The notes: generated from the letters alone by a model not told the origin. A DNA stretch of 19,124 nt from Jimgerdemannia flammicorona (GCA_003990745.1 RBNI01002252.1:1-19124); one strand, 5' to 3'; positions 1 to 9,827 are shown, counted from the stretch's first letter. Made by a program: numbers and translations.

Positions 1-55
1 TATATAAATATATATATATATATATTAATATATATATTTATACATATATATATAT

Positions 56-112
<57 letters not shown>

Positions 113-180
113 CATATGTATATATTTATATATATATGTATTTATATACATATATTTATATATATGTATGTAGATATATC
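1..180. repeat. TA-rich microsatellite
   Basis: Almost pure alternating T and A with occasional G or C (for example TACATATG interruptions). It runs from the window edge, so its true length is unknown. No coding potential is visible. Confidence 0.95.
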
Positions 181-215
181 TAATATAAGAGTTATGTAGA
201 GAATTTAGATAAGAG

Positions 216-460
216 GATTCAGATTAAAGGATTCAGATTAGATGATTCAAATGGGATAATTTAGATTAAATAATTCAGATTGAATGATTTGGATTAAATG
301 ATTCAGATTGAGTGATTCAGATTGAGTAGTTCAGATTGAATAGTTCAGATTGAGTGATTCAGATTGAGTAGTTTAGATTGAGTAATTTGGATTGAGTAGT
401 TCAGATAGATAGAGTGATTTGGATAGTGTGATTCAGATGAAGTAATTCAGATTAATCCAA
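216..460. repeat. 14-bp minisatellite, about 17 units
   Basis: Successive 14-base units are variants of GATTCAGATTGAGT. Units start at 216, 230, 244, 258, 272, 286, 300, 314, 328 and so on. Most copies differ by one to three bases, and the unit near 398 carries a 4-base insertion. Because 14 is not a multiple of three, a conserved coding role is unlikely. The core GATTCAGATT also occurs loosely just after the array, at 460-490. Confidence 0.85.
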
Positions 461-474
461 GTTGATTCAGATTG

Positions 475-1079
475 TTTTAGATTTCAGATTTGGGTCAAAC
501 CATTATATGAAAAATCAAATCTAGATTTGATTCAAATTAACTCATTTGGAGTACTAGATGAAATAGATAAAATACTATAGGATATAAAGACAATATTATA
601 GACTCTGGGTTCAATTATATTGGAGAGAGAGTTTGAGCATACTATACAATAGTATTGCTGGGTCTAGAGTATCAGAGATAGAATTATACTAGATTTAAAT
701 AAATTATTTAAACAGAGTTTATATATATTTTCTATATGTAATCTTCTATCTGAAATACTTAAGGTTTAAACTAGTAAGTAATATATTTTACTTGATATTT
801 TTTTCACATAATACAACCTATCAGCAATCCAGCTATACTTATCTCAAAGTTGCTATAACTAGTATAAATATACCAAAAAAAAAAAAAAAAAATACTAAAA
901 GGTTTTCATAAAATAGACTTTAGATTATGATTATATTCTGTTTAGAGCAAATGATATATTTTACAAGCCTCTTTGTCTAGAATACTGAGATTTTGAAGAT
1001 AGATACTATTTATAATTAGATGTAATATTTTTTTTAAGAGTGAGTTATAGTTATTTAAGAGATAATAATCATCAGATTA
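475..1079. other. AT-rich stretch, no gene seen
   Basis: Very AT-rich sequence with short ORFs only, apparently without CpG. It contains an 18-base A tract at 875-892, which could be the tail of an unrecognised retroposon, but nothing upstream of it is recognisable. I see no RNA gene or coding region here. Confidence 0.6.
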
Positions 1080-1945
1080 TATATTTGGAAATAGCTTTCA
1101 GATTTGAATCAAATGAATAAAAACAGCTACTAATAATGGTTTATTCAATTTAAATTATTTAGAGAGCTATTTAGAATATTTTTTAATATTTTAATATTAT
1201 TATATATAGAAACTAATCTATATATAATTGACTCTAACATCTAGTCAGTTATAATATTAGTTAGTACGGAGCTTATAATATAATAATATCTTAATAGCTA
1301 AGATTAATATTGTAGAAGTGAAAATCTCAATATCTGTCTTAGTGATTTTATTATTCAATATATACTATCATTCTAGTTAGCAAATAACAGATTGTTCTTA
1401 TTCTCAATAGTTACTATTGTAAGTATGGCTATTATATATAGTATAGCTTTAAGAATTAGTATTTTATCTATAAGCAATATCCCAATATTAGGAAATATTA
1501 TATATATTATTATAATATTACTGTCTATCAAAAATTAAAGTTTGTACAGATTGTATACTTATAATATTTTCTAGTAATAAATTCTATCTTATAACTACTA
1601 TACTGAATAGCTGGTTTATTGGCATCTGATTATTATTTTTAGCTTACATTAGTATTAAGTTTACTTATAAATAACTTTATAATATGTATCAACCTTATAG
1701 TATTATACAGTAGTATCCTTTACTTTCTATTCTTGCTATTGATATTTATCTTATATTCAGCAGTCTCATAATCTTGACATATATATCCTCTCTCTATAAT
1801 ATTATACAGCAGTATTCTTTCTCTCTTATTCTTGACTCTAATATCTATTCTATACTTAGTAAGTAGTCTTATGACTTTGATATACTCTCTCTCTATACTA
1901 TTATACAGTGATATCCATCTGATCATATTATTGAAATTATCATTC

Positions 1946-1950
<5 letters not shown>
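1080..1950 (-). pseudogene. Degenerate ankyrin-repeat coding region
   Basis: Reading minus from 1950, successive stretches have ankyrin-repeat texture. Around 1926-1810 there is LYNSIEREYIKVIRLLTKY, then KNKRERILLYNIIERGYI, then near 1720 NRK, a stop, and RILLYNTIRLIHI. Near 1650 comes IIKLFISKLNTNVS and near 1130 NKPLLVAVFIHLIQI. The spacing of the first units (about 30 residues) and the pattern of a leucine-rich helix, an acidic/basic turn and a second helix fit ankyrin repeats. In other proteins these repeats mediate protein binding. Several stops and frame changes break it, and repeats are unclear between 1560 and 1200. It directly abuts the LINE poly(A) tail, so the LINE probably inserted into this gene; the upstream part is not found. 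The ankyrin call rests on pattern reading only. Confidence 0.5.

Positions 1951-1951
<1 letters not shown>

Positions 1952-1976
<25 letters not shown>
1952..1976 (-). other. LINE poly(A) tail (poly-T on plus strand)
   Basis: There are 25 consecutive T on the plus strand, which read as poly(A) at the 3' end of the minus-strand LINE. It marks the insertion boundary next to the ankyrin-like sequence. No target-site duplication can be checked because the LINE 5' end is missing. Confidence 0.75.
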
Positions 1977-1999
1977 AAAATCACTTAGACTTCTATTTT

Positions 2000-4900
2000 A
2001 TTACCACCCAATCTATATTATACTAATATAATCTCACTCCTTATCTAATCTTATAAGAGGCCTCTCCCCTCTCTCTCCTCCCTTTCCTCCTTCCTTCTCA
2101 TCTCTCTAGAATATTACTATCTCCCCAGTGACCCCAATCCTTCCTCTACTCTATCTATAAATTCTCTCTACCAGCCTCCTATGGGTACCCCCTCCAGGTC
2201 CCCACCCCTTCTATCAGAAATTCAAAAGGTCTATCATCAGTTACTCCTATCTAGTGATCTATAACCCACCCAACTACTCCTCATCCTTAAATATATACAG
2301 CTAATATCCAGCAAGTTCAACCCAAATAGCTAGTATCCACTCAATAGTTAATCACTTATCTCCCACCCCTCCTACTAGCCTCCTCTGAAGATCACTCCAC
2401 CTCTCCCCCACTATAGGCCCTGGTGGACAGACTTTCAAAAACTCTTGATTGTTCTCCAAAAGTCTCCCATCACTTTATACTCCTCCAACCAATGTTCAGA
2501 AGTCTGTACTACTCCACTCTTCTACCTAATATTGAGATACTCTTTATACTCCAATACTCCCTCATCTATCAAATGTCCTGATTAATAGTTCAACATCATA
2601 TTTTGCTACAAAAGCCTCTACCATACTACTCAAAACTTAGAGAAGAGCTATTATACCATCTGCTTGCTTTATGACTAAACTCTATTTCAGTCCTACTTCT
2701 CACTAATCTCCACCCCTTGCTATGCCTCTGGCCATAGATCTTGTCCATACTCCTATAGATACTCTATACTATCCTCTAAGCTAAAGTTATCCACCAGTGT
2801 ACTCTCTAATAGAAGGCAGTCCCATCTCCATATCTTAGATCTCCAGTCCTCCTCTCTCTCATTGCCCTGTTATCTGATACCAATATAATAGCTCTATTAA
2901 CTACTTTCCATTAGAATCTTTTAAAGTGCATCTTCTGACTCCCTTCCAATACTATTAAAGAAAGCAGATCATCAGACATATCATAGAGAGAGAACTATAT
3001 CTCTCATACTCTCTATATATATAAGAGGTACCCACTTATGGCCCCTTAACTCACTAGCTTACTTCAATCACTATGCTCTCAAGTAATATAGATGCTTGGT
3101 AAAGTCTACTAGCCTCAGCCCCCTCTGATCTACTAGTAATATTACTATCTCTCAGCTAATCTGACTCTACCTCCTATTCAGATCCAGGACCTGGCCATCT
3201 TCAATAGCCTCTTGACTACTCAAGCTGGAAAATCCAAGTGGTATCCCAGATACTACAACTTGGGCAGCTAATATATATTCAGTACCATCACCCTTCTAGC
3301 TAGGGAGATATAATGGTCACTCCACTCCAGAAGAGTATTTCTCCACTTAACTAACTACTGCTCTCACTATTCTCAAGGCAGCAGGGATCTATATATTGAG
3401 AAGTAGATTTCCAGATACCAGACTATCCCTTCTGCTAAAATAATTACTCCAATCACATCTCTCCCTACTATTTCTCCTTCTAACACTAGAGTTTTATACT
3501 TGTATCAGTTTAACTTGGCACTAGAATATCTTTTATATCATTCCATGGCTCCCTTCAGTATAGCCACATTTTTTACAGAGCCCAGCCCAATTACCATATT
3601 ATCAGCAAAGGCCCTCACCTTCCAATTTACTCTAAGAATGTTTAACTCCTCTACCTTGTATCTAATTCTGTCTAATAGAGACTCCAGAGAGAGAGATATA
3701 AAGGATCAATAATAGTGGATCTCCTTGCAGCACTCCTCTGCTCAGGGGAAATGAAACCTCTCTATGTCCATTAACTAATATCACTGTCTGACTTCTCTCC
3801 AATAGCCTGATCAATGATTGTCTGAACCTTAGGGGAACACCTATATGCTTCAGCACTTCTGTCAGCCACACTCACCAGACCCTATTATATATCTTCTCTT
3901 GGTTCTGAAAAACTAGCCAACTATCTATCCCTATAGCCTATACTCCTTCAATAACTCCATGCACCTATGCTGTCTCATCTTGTATCAAGTATCCTCCAAT
4001 AAAGCCCCTCTGTTCAGCCCCCAGTACCTGCTGAGCCACTCCTTATAGCCTAGCTATCAATATCTTCATAACTAGCTTGCAATCTATATTCAAAAGTATG
4101 ATTGGCCTCTAGTTCTTCAACTCCTCCCATCTTCTCTTATTCTTATACAATAGAGCTACTAGTCCTAGGCACTATCTCCCAATCTACTCCCCTGATCCAA
4201 TGACTTCATCACATATTCATATCATCTCCTTCAGAGCTAGCTCTATATCTGCTATTTTTTTTCAGAAATTCCAAGGTAGGTCATCCTCTCCAGGAGCTGT
4301 CTCAAGAATCATTATTATCAAAACCCTATATATCTCTCTACCTTGGACAGTACTCCCAGGTCTCCAAGGCTCTCTGTCAGGTCTGGGTACTAATCTTCCA
4401 AATACTATTTAATGTCTAGAATATCTTCTCTACCCTCCTCCTTACTCTATAAATACTCTTACCTCAAACTCAACTGTTCCAAAATCTCTGAAGTTTCAAC
4501 CACTATCTCTCCTACCTTATCTAATACTCTCTCCCACCAATGCCTCACCCTCCTCACCTAAAGAAGTTGTAACAGAAACTTTGTAGATTGCTCCTCCTCT
4601 TCAATATCCTACTATCTCAACCAGATGGTCCTTCATCTGCAGATCTTCCCCTTTTCTCAGTATATCCTTCAGCTCCTCTACCTTGAACCAGACCTGCTGA
4701 ATCATCTGATTTTAAATACCACTACTAGTTCTGATCTCTAGCCCTCTCACTCTCTAGCTAAAAATCCTGGAACTTATTTCTACTCACAATGAGGGCTCTT
4801 TCAGTAATGAGACATTTAGGCACCAATGTCCAGACTCCTCTCCACTTCTCCTGAATCTCCCCTAATCCAGTAGACCTCAATGATCAGATCATGGGCACCA

Positions 4901-5560
4901 AATCATCTCTAGAGAACTCTAGATATCTTCACCCCAACACTCTATAGTTAAGATCCAGTCAATCCTCAAGTCTAATTCAGCTACTCAGTGAGTATAGACC
5001 TAATGGTCTCCCCTACCCAAGTCACTCTACATCTACCAAAGAGCTCAATCTTTCAATCTCTTTCCAGCCCTCTATACTCTCACTTCTTCTAGTTATCCCT
5101 CTTCTTCCATTAGTCCTGTCTAACTGTCTATCTTGAATTATGTTGAAGTCTTCACCCAAATAGTCTATCCTTATCTCTGCCATTATCTCAGCATCTCAAA
5201 GTCCTCTTTTCTATTCCACACATACTCTCCTTTCTGCTGGACAATAATAAGATCCAATAGTTAAGGAGTTTTAGCCTGGCCTCTACTATATCCCCCACAT
5301 CACTCTGCCCTCCCAATATCTAATGTCTCTAATATATCCTTTGTCCTTCTTAACCAAAATACTCACTCAGCTCTGCCAAGCAGCTGCTCTACCCCATTCT
5401 CTTATCCATCTAGCACATTTAAGTCTATATTATATCCAATATCTTGTAGCAGAAATAGGTCTGCATTTAGCCTCTTCAACTAGTAGAAAATATTCCTAAA
5501 TTTCACTATACTCTATAGCCTATTGACATTCAAAGATAGAATTCTAGTTATACTGTTCAT
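2000..5560 (-). pseudogene. LINE ORF2: endonuclease-reverse transcriptase, broken
   Basis: In intact LINEs this protein nicks the target and primes reverse transcription there. The likely start is the ATG at 5560-5558, followed by MNSITRILSLNVNRL, the usual opening of the endonuclease domain. At 5156-5109 the frame reads GEDFNIIQDRQLDR, the GDFN...DR endonuclease motif. RT motifs follow: APGEDDLPWNF near 4300, RPIILLNIDCKLVMKIL near 4110, SRGVLQGDP near 3740-3710, and FADN at 3609-3598, where the family has FADD. The domain order and about 3.5 kb of length fit one ORF2 of roughly 1,150-1,200 residues. An RNase H or zinc-knuckle end may lie at 3250-2000, but I cannot read it with certainty. 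At least one frameshift (near 3690) and dozens of stops, many of them TAG, make it non-functional. The lower boundary is approximate. Confidence 0.85.
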
Positions 5561-5593
5561 ATTGAATGATTGTTATAGAGAAAGTTGTCCACT

Positions 5594-5741
5594 CTATAAT
5601 TCCATACTCACTATATTACCAGCAATATCTAGGTTCCTCTCTACCTCTAGCTTCTCAGTCTCCTCTTGCTAAACATCTAGAGCTACTAAGATCTCCCAAC
5701 AGTCCTCACTATCTATAGCTTTCATGTTAGACCAGTACTCC
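5594..5741 (-). pseudogene. LINE ORF1, C-terminal fragment
   Basis: Upstream of ORF2 one frame stays nearly open, with EYWSNMKAIDSEDCWEIL, then one in-frame stop, then EETEKLEVERNLDIAG, ending at a TAG at 5596-5594. The 33-base gap to the ORF2 ATG and the position fit the end of ORF1, the gag-like RNA-binding protein of LINEs. No zinc knuckle is in the surviving part. The identity comes from position only. Confidence 0.5.
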
Positions 5742-6205
5742 TGTAACAATTTCACAGTCATATTTAGTCTTAGTATATTTTCACATCTTTTAGTTAGTCT
5801 TTTCTTGTCATTTCTTAAACATTCTACTATGTTCCACCACCTTCTACTTGCTTAGAAACCTTCTCTCAGCACCCAGACACTACTAGAACATTCTTGTCTT
5901 TCCTTGGTACCAAGTATCTTATCTTAGCTAGTTATAGAACCTTTTGGAACATTGCAGAATAGTATTAGTCAGCTTTGCTGAGAACCTATTTCTTGGCATT
6001 TCTCTTTCTTTCCAAGATCTTTCTGGATCTTTCTTTCAGATCATATATAAATATCCTTATTCTCTGTCTAAATAAAACTCAGAATATTTTCTCCCAGGAA
6101 TCCTTCAAGAACACTTGAACCTTTAAGTATCTCTTTGAGCTACTTTAGGCCAACTAGAACTTCCAGATTTAGCCACTTCCTCTTAAAGAAACTAGAACTG
6201 TTACA
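5742..6205 (+). repeat. 5' LTR of element A
   Basis: The ends are TGTAACA (5742-5748) and TGTTACA (6199-6205), exact inverted complements of each other, giving a 464-base LTR in TG...CA form. A TATATAAATA box lies near 6045 and an AATAAA near 6072, the usual promoter and polyadenylation signals. A primer site follows directly. With only one copy present the limits cannot be checked by LTR-LTR alignment. Confidence 0.75.
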
Positions 6206-6220
6206 CTTGGTAGCAGTGGT
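6206..6220 (+). other. Primer-binding site, initiator tRNA-Met type
   Basis: CTTGGTAGCAGTGGT begins at the base after the LTR. The TGGTAGC core matches the initiator-Met primer sites known from yeast Ty elements, and TGG is the complement of the tRNA CCA end. Confidence 0.65.
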
Positions 6221-6295
6221 GTCATTACACCTTGCCTTATTAAGAAACCTTACACGAATTCGGAAACCAGTTACAAATAGTTACACAAATCTGAA

Positions 6296-6952
6296 ATGAG
6301 CTGCAAAGAGTCAGTCTATCAGCCAGACCCCTCTGCTACAGAAGAAGCAAGAGGACAGCAACTTGGTATAGAGGACATGATCAATACTATGGCCCACCAA
6401 ATCTAAGAACTTTAAGTACAACTAGAATAGCAGAAAATACAAACTGTGGATACATCACATCCTACTATAGCACCAGTCAGTTTCAAGCCACTCAAGCCAG
6501 ATACCTTCAACAGCTATTGAGGAGGACTATCTACAGATGCATGGACCTTCCAGTTGGACCAATACTTCAAGCTCATAAGAATGGAAGATGATATGTAAGT
6601 CCAATTTTCTGCCACACTTCTCTGAGAAAATGCAGCCATCTTGTGGTACAATTATATCATGGTCACCTCAGTATACTCATATGCATGAATCAGAGACTGG
6701 GAAGCCTTCAAGAGAGCCCTTCACAAGCAGTTCAAGCCTGCTAATGCCACCAAACTAGCCAGAGACAAGCTAGTAAACATCAAGCAACTCAAGTCTATAT
6801 AAAGCTACAATATATAATCCCTGTTAATCCTACTCAAGCTACCAGTAATATCTGAGAATAAAAAGATAGACTGCTATATCTGAGGTCTGAAGGGAAATAC
6901 ATGAGTCAAGGTTGAGCTAGAAGAGCCCAAGAACCTCAACCAATTGGTCTAA
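6296..6952 (+). pseudogene. gag of element A, broken and truncated
   Basis: One frame can be followed without a shift from the ATG at 6296 to the break near 6950. It opens MSCKESVYQPDPSATEEARG, and later reads STDAWTFQLDQYFKLIRMED, WEAFKRALHKQFKPANATKL and KVELEEPKNLNQLV. These are the hallmarks of the Retrotrans_gag capsid domain of Ty3/Gypsy elements. About a dozen in-frame stops interrupt it, mostly at places where the family tends to have Arg, Gln or Trp. The capsid helices are legible but the zinc knuckle is lost beyond the break. Capsid builds the cytoplasmic virus-like particle in intact elements. Confidence 0.85.
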
Positions 6953-8166
6953 CTTAGGACTGAGGTCTTGAATTTTACTTCTGTTCTTCTTTCCTTCTTT
7001 AGCTGGTCTTCTTTCTTTGGACCTCTTCTGTCCTTAGAGGAGTTCTTGTAGGGCTTTGACCAGAATATCTTCCTTGTCATCCTTCTTGTTATGGTCACTT
7101 TAGGTAGTTTCTTATCTGACATCAAAGAATTCTTGGGCTGTATCTACTTACTCTTCAGACCTTCTGATACCTAGAGTGCAGACATACTGGGCAATGTTCA
7201 GGGGAATTCCATTCATAAAAGTCATTGGACCTATGATGTCTTGGTTGGTGGCATTGAATCCAGCTGCATATATTCTCTTCTGGATTCTTATAAAGAAGGC
7301 TCTGGGTGATTCTCTAAGGTTTATCTTCATCCCCATAATAGATTCTTGAGCCTTATGGTGGGTTTCATTTCCTGTATACTTTTCAATGAGCCAGTGGACC
7401 ATGGCTATGTATTCTAGCTGAAAAGATGCTGCTGCTTGTATTTTTGCTACCAGTTCTGAATTTGGATCATTTGCTGTTTAGTGAAAAATTCCTCTGACTG
7501 GTTCTCTGAGCTGGATCTTATAGATGGCAATTTTTCTTTCATCTGAGAGATTCCTCAGAGCTGCAATTCCTTTAATTCCATCAAGGAATTCTCTGGGGTC
7601 TTCCTCTGGATATTTTGCAAAGATTGGCAATGAGGTGGTCATTTCTTTATCACTTTCTTCTGATTTTGGTTCTGGTCTGGATTCTGATTTAGATTCACTT
7701 TCTGAACTGTCACTAGAGATGGGGTGCTTGGGTATCTTGAGGATGGTGTTCTGGACCTTGGACAAAGTGGAATAAGTTTAGGTATTCTTGTAGGAGCTAC
7801 TTTCAATTCTGCAAGGACTAGTGATAAAGGTTCTATGGGTGAGATTGGTGGAACTACTGTGAGGTATCTGGCTGCACGATTTTGAGCTTATGTAATGATA
7901 TCTTCTAGTTCTTGGACAAGTTCTTCAAAGTTTCCAACAGGACTGCCTATATTGTCTGGTTGATCTGGTTGGATATTTCAGGCTATACTGGCTTCTGGTT
8001 CTGGTTGAGATCCTTCTGATGCTATATAGTTGGCAAGTCTTGAAGTTATTACTTCTCTTCTTGTCCAAATACTGATGATGACTAGTTCTCCTATAGTGGC
8101 AGAGATTGGTGTTATATCAAATATATCCAGTTTGGCTGTAGGTTCTTGTGAGCTGAAAAGTCATAT
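6936..8166 (-). pseudogene. gag of copy B', broken
   Basis: The frame begins opposite the main-copy ATG (here ATA at 8166-8164, again followed by TGA). It shows a Ser/Glu-rich linker near 7720-7640, then YPEEDPREFLDGI, MVHWLIEKY and MNGIPLNIAQYV, the same capsid-like region as in the main copy. In-frame stops fall at several of the same codons as in the main copy, for example after RGIFH, after the GIRRS-E-E/K-E segment and after ALQ-LL, and B' has further ones. The reading frame holds until the break near 6936, upstream of where the zinc knuckle would be. Confidence 0.85.
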
Positions 8167-8199
8167 CAATTTTGAAATCTTCCCAGTCAAGCCCTCAAA

Positions 8200-8471
8200 T
8201 ATAATATGCCTGACTCAATAGCGGCAAATTACAAGGTTGGGGGTTGATGTAGTTTGGCTTGAGCCTCCAGTTACTTTGTTAAAAGCAATAAAATGTTCTT
8301 GGTATTTAGTGGTATAATAGTTAAAGCTGGATATCTGTAAGTGATTCTGATTATTTCCTTATTGAGACAGTTCTCTAGGTGTAGTGGTAATTTGTATAGT
8401 ACAGGTATTCTCCAAAAGTATGTAATTTCTGGTGTGACAATCTCTTGTATAGTACAATAATCTCTATATAG
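8200..8471 (-). repeat. LTR remnant of copy B' (3' part of its 5' LTR)
   Basis: The reverse complement aligns with the last 300-400 bases of the main LTR: ACACCTAGAGAAC, the stretch ACTATTATACCACTAAA, and AAGCCAAACTACATCAACCC, ending CATATTATA against CATTACA in the main copy. Differences are mostly C to T and G to A, plus a deletion. Confidence 0.8.
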
Positions 8472-8585
8472 TGTGACGAACCAAAACGTATCACCCGAAT
8501 TATATCTTAACCAGATGATGTGAACAATTAGGCAAGATGACACAAACACACAGTATAGTAACCAGCAACCATTACTATGGAAAAC

Positions 8586-8595
8586 TATATAAATA
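8586..8595 (+). promoter_or_regulatory. TATA box in the 5' LTR
   Basis: TATATAAATA, matching TATAAATA at the corresponding place in the 3' LTR. It would direct transcription starting about 25-40 bases downstream, just at the palindromic repeat block. Inferred from motif and position. Confidence 0.65.
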
Positions 8596-8624
8596 GCCAG
8601 AGATACCAGAAAGGGTCTGTTTAT

Positions 8625-8700
8625 CTGTACAGACTCTGTACACTGTACAGACTCTGTACACTGTACAGGTCCTGTACACCGTACAGACTCTGTACACCTG
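8625..8700 (+). repeat. Palindromic TGTACA tandem repeats in the 5' LTR
   Basis: About four units of roughly 18 bases, CTGTACAGACTCTGTACA and variants. Each unit carries self-complementary TGTACA or TGTACAG ends, so single units or pairs can fold into hairpins. The block begins about 30 bases after the TATA box, so it would sit at the very start of the RNA (R region). Confidence 0.8.
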
Positions 8701-8781
8701 CCATAAGTAGCAGATCTATAGTTAGCCACATAGTAACCAGATAGCAACTAACTTGTATAAATTACCCCAGAGACAAGAGTG

Positions 8782-8787
8782 AATAAA
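8782..8787 (+). promoter_or_regulatory. Polyadenylation-type signal in the 5' LTR
   Basis: AATAAA within GTGAATAAACCTCAGT, conserved at 17618-17623 in the 3' LTR. It lies roughly 190 bases after the TATA box. Use as a poly(A) signal is inferred. Confidence 0.5.
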
Positions 8788-9126
8788 CCTCAGTCCAAAT
8801 TGAAGTGCAAACCAAAGAAGTCTCTAAAGATTGAGCAATTGGTCTCCTTATTCCCACTCCAGTCCACTTTCCGATACAAAGCTTGAAGATTTGCCGCCAA
8901 GTTCAAGGAAGAACTTTGCCATCTTTTGAAGAACCTGCCACTTAAGGAATAAGCCACGCTATTGGTATGCTTGCCAGATAAGCCTGAAGAACCCCAGTTT
9001 CCACATTCCCAGAGAGCCTTGTCACAAGCCAGTCCCTGATGCAACTTCACAGTGGAGCCAGTCTACGATGTAACCCCATGCAAATGAAGCCAGTCTTTGA
9101 CATAACTTGCTAAGAATCTGAGTAGT

Positions 9127-9375
9127 ATTCCCAGCTGAAGCTGATTCAGGAAGAATCCGCGCCATCTGAGTTATTTCCCAGAAGCCCGCCGATTCAGGAG
9201 AATCCATGTCATCTGCTTCAAGCTATCCACATTCCCAGAGAACCTGTGCCATCGTATTCCCAGAAGAGCCACCAATTCAGGAAGAATCCGCGACATCCGA
9301 GTTATTCATTATTCCCAGTAAGCCTAAGAAGAATCAATGCCATATGATTTCCAGTGAGCCAAATCAAGTTATCTG
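9127..9375 (+). repeat. Imperfect 25-55 base repeats in the 5' LTR
   Basis: Units open with ATTCCCAG or ATTTCCAG (9127, 9173, 9231, 9256, 9311, 9347) and several continue with CCGATTCAGGAAGAATCCGC and CATCTGAGTTAT. The 3' LTR holds the same repeat in a different copy order, so the array expands and contracts. Confidence 0.75.
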
Positions 9376-9794
9376 CCAAATTATCAGAACATCTGCATAA
9401 GGAACCCGTTGCACTACACAGAGATCGTCATGCAGAAATCGCATAAGGAGAACCGCTGAATTGCCAGACCATCATGCATCAAGATCGTTATGCTATACAA
9501 GATCGCCAGACCCAGAAATCACATACTTTTGGAGATTGCCTCACTATACAAAATTGTGGCATTCCCAGTTGACCCAAGAAGGAAAGACACAAATTGCTGC
9601 TACACCTAGAGAACCATCCCAATAAGGAAATCGCTTGTAGATATCCAGCTTTTGACTATTATACCACTAAACACCAAGGACCTCAGGAATCATAGAACAT
9701 TTTGTTGCTTTTTGACAAAGTAACTGGGGGCTCAAGCCAAACTACACCAACCCCCCAACCTTGTAATTTGCCTCCATTGAGCCGGCACATTACA

Positions 9795-9815
9795 TTTGGG
9801 GGCTCAACTGGGAAG
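9795..9815 (+). other. Primer-binding site candidate of the main element
   Basis: TTTGGGGGCTCAACTGGGAAG directly follows the LTR. TGG at 9797-9799 could pair with a tRNA CCA end, but I do not recognise which tRNA would fit TGGGGGCTCAACTGGG. The core GGGGGCTCAA recurs inside the LTR near 9726. Confidence 0.5.
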
Positions 9816-9827
9816 ATTTCAAAATCA

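Larger units (their letters stand above)
1952..5741 (-). mobile_element. Degenerate non-LTR retrotransposon (LINE, Tad-like)
   Basis: Minus-strand element with, in order, the end of ORF1 (5741-5594), an ORF2 start at 5560, apurinic endonuclease, reverse transcriptase and a 3' poly(A) tail (poly-T on plus at 1952-1976). ORF1 plus ORF2 with endonuclease and RT is the arrangement of LINEs, including the fungal Tad clade; the clade is inferred, not tested. The 5' end is cut at 5742, where an LTR begins. I found no CpG anywhere in it, and many Gln, Arg or Trp codons have become stops. It is long dead. Confidence 0.85.
5742..6952 (+). mobile_element. Truncated Ty3/Gypsy element A (5' LTR and gag)
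   Basis: A complete LTR, a primer-binding site and most of a gag, then a sharp break near 6940-6950 where inverted copy B' begins. No pol and no 3' LTR are present. Its gag differs from that of the main element, so it is a separate family. It interrupts the LINE at 5741/5742. CpG is absent except around 6253-6262. Confidence 0.8.
6936..8471 (-). mobile_element. Older inverted copy B' of the main Gypsy family, 5' part
   Basis: Read on the minus strand, this is the same element family as 8472-18652: the inner part of an LTR (8471-8200), the leader and gag down to about 6936. The protein stretch FNATNQDIIGPMTFMNGIP is identical in both. B' has lost nearly all CpG (I saw two, at about 7877 and 8222) and is more decayed than the main copy. 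The main element splits its LTR at 8471/8472, and the rest of the LTR continues at 18669. Its downstream part (pol, 3' LTR) is missing at the junction with element A. Confidence 0.85.
8472..9794 (+). repeat. 5' LTR of the main element
   Basis: 1,323 bases from TGTGACG to ACATTACA, aligned with 17360-18652. Shared blocks include TAGCCACATAGTAAC, TTGTATAAATTACCCCAGAG and TTTGTTGCTTTTTGA. It holds a TATA box, palindromic repeats, an AATAAA signal and a long array of imperfect repeats. Confidence 0.92.

Noticed and set aside
1..180. Telomere, centromere or replication origin in the TA tract
   Set aside because: TA repeats alone are not evidence for any of these, and no telomere-type G-rich repeat is present.
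3500..3712. Plus-strand open frames in the LINE region (3500-3712, 4200-4412)
   Set aside because: They lie opposite RT motifs that read well on the minus strand and resemble nothing themselves.
8271..8747. 158-codon open frame on the minus strand
   Set aside because: It crosses the B'/main LTR boundary and the TGTACA repeats; the apparent protein is a translation of LTR DNA (RCTGPVQCTESVQCTESV comes from the tandem units).
9127..9375. CRISPR-like array
   Set aside because: Repeats are imperfect, of unequal length, lie inside an LTR and recur in its partner LTR; there are no unique spacers or cas genes.
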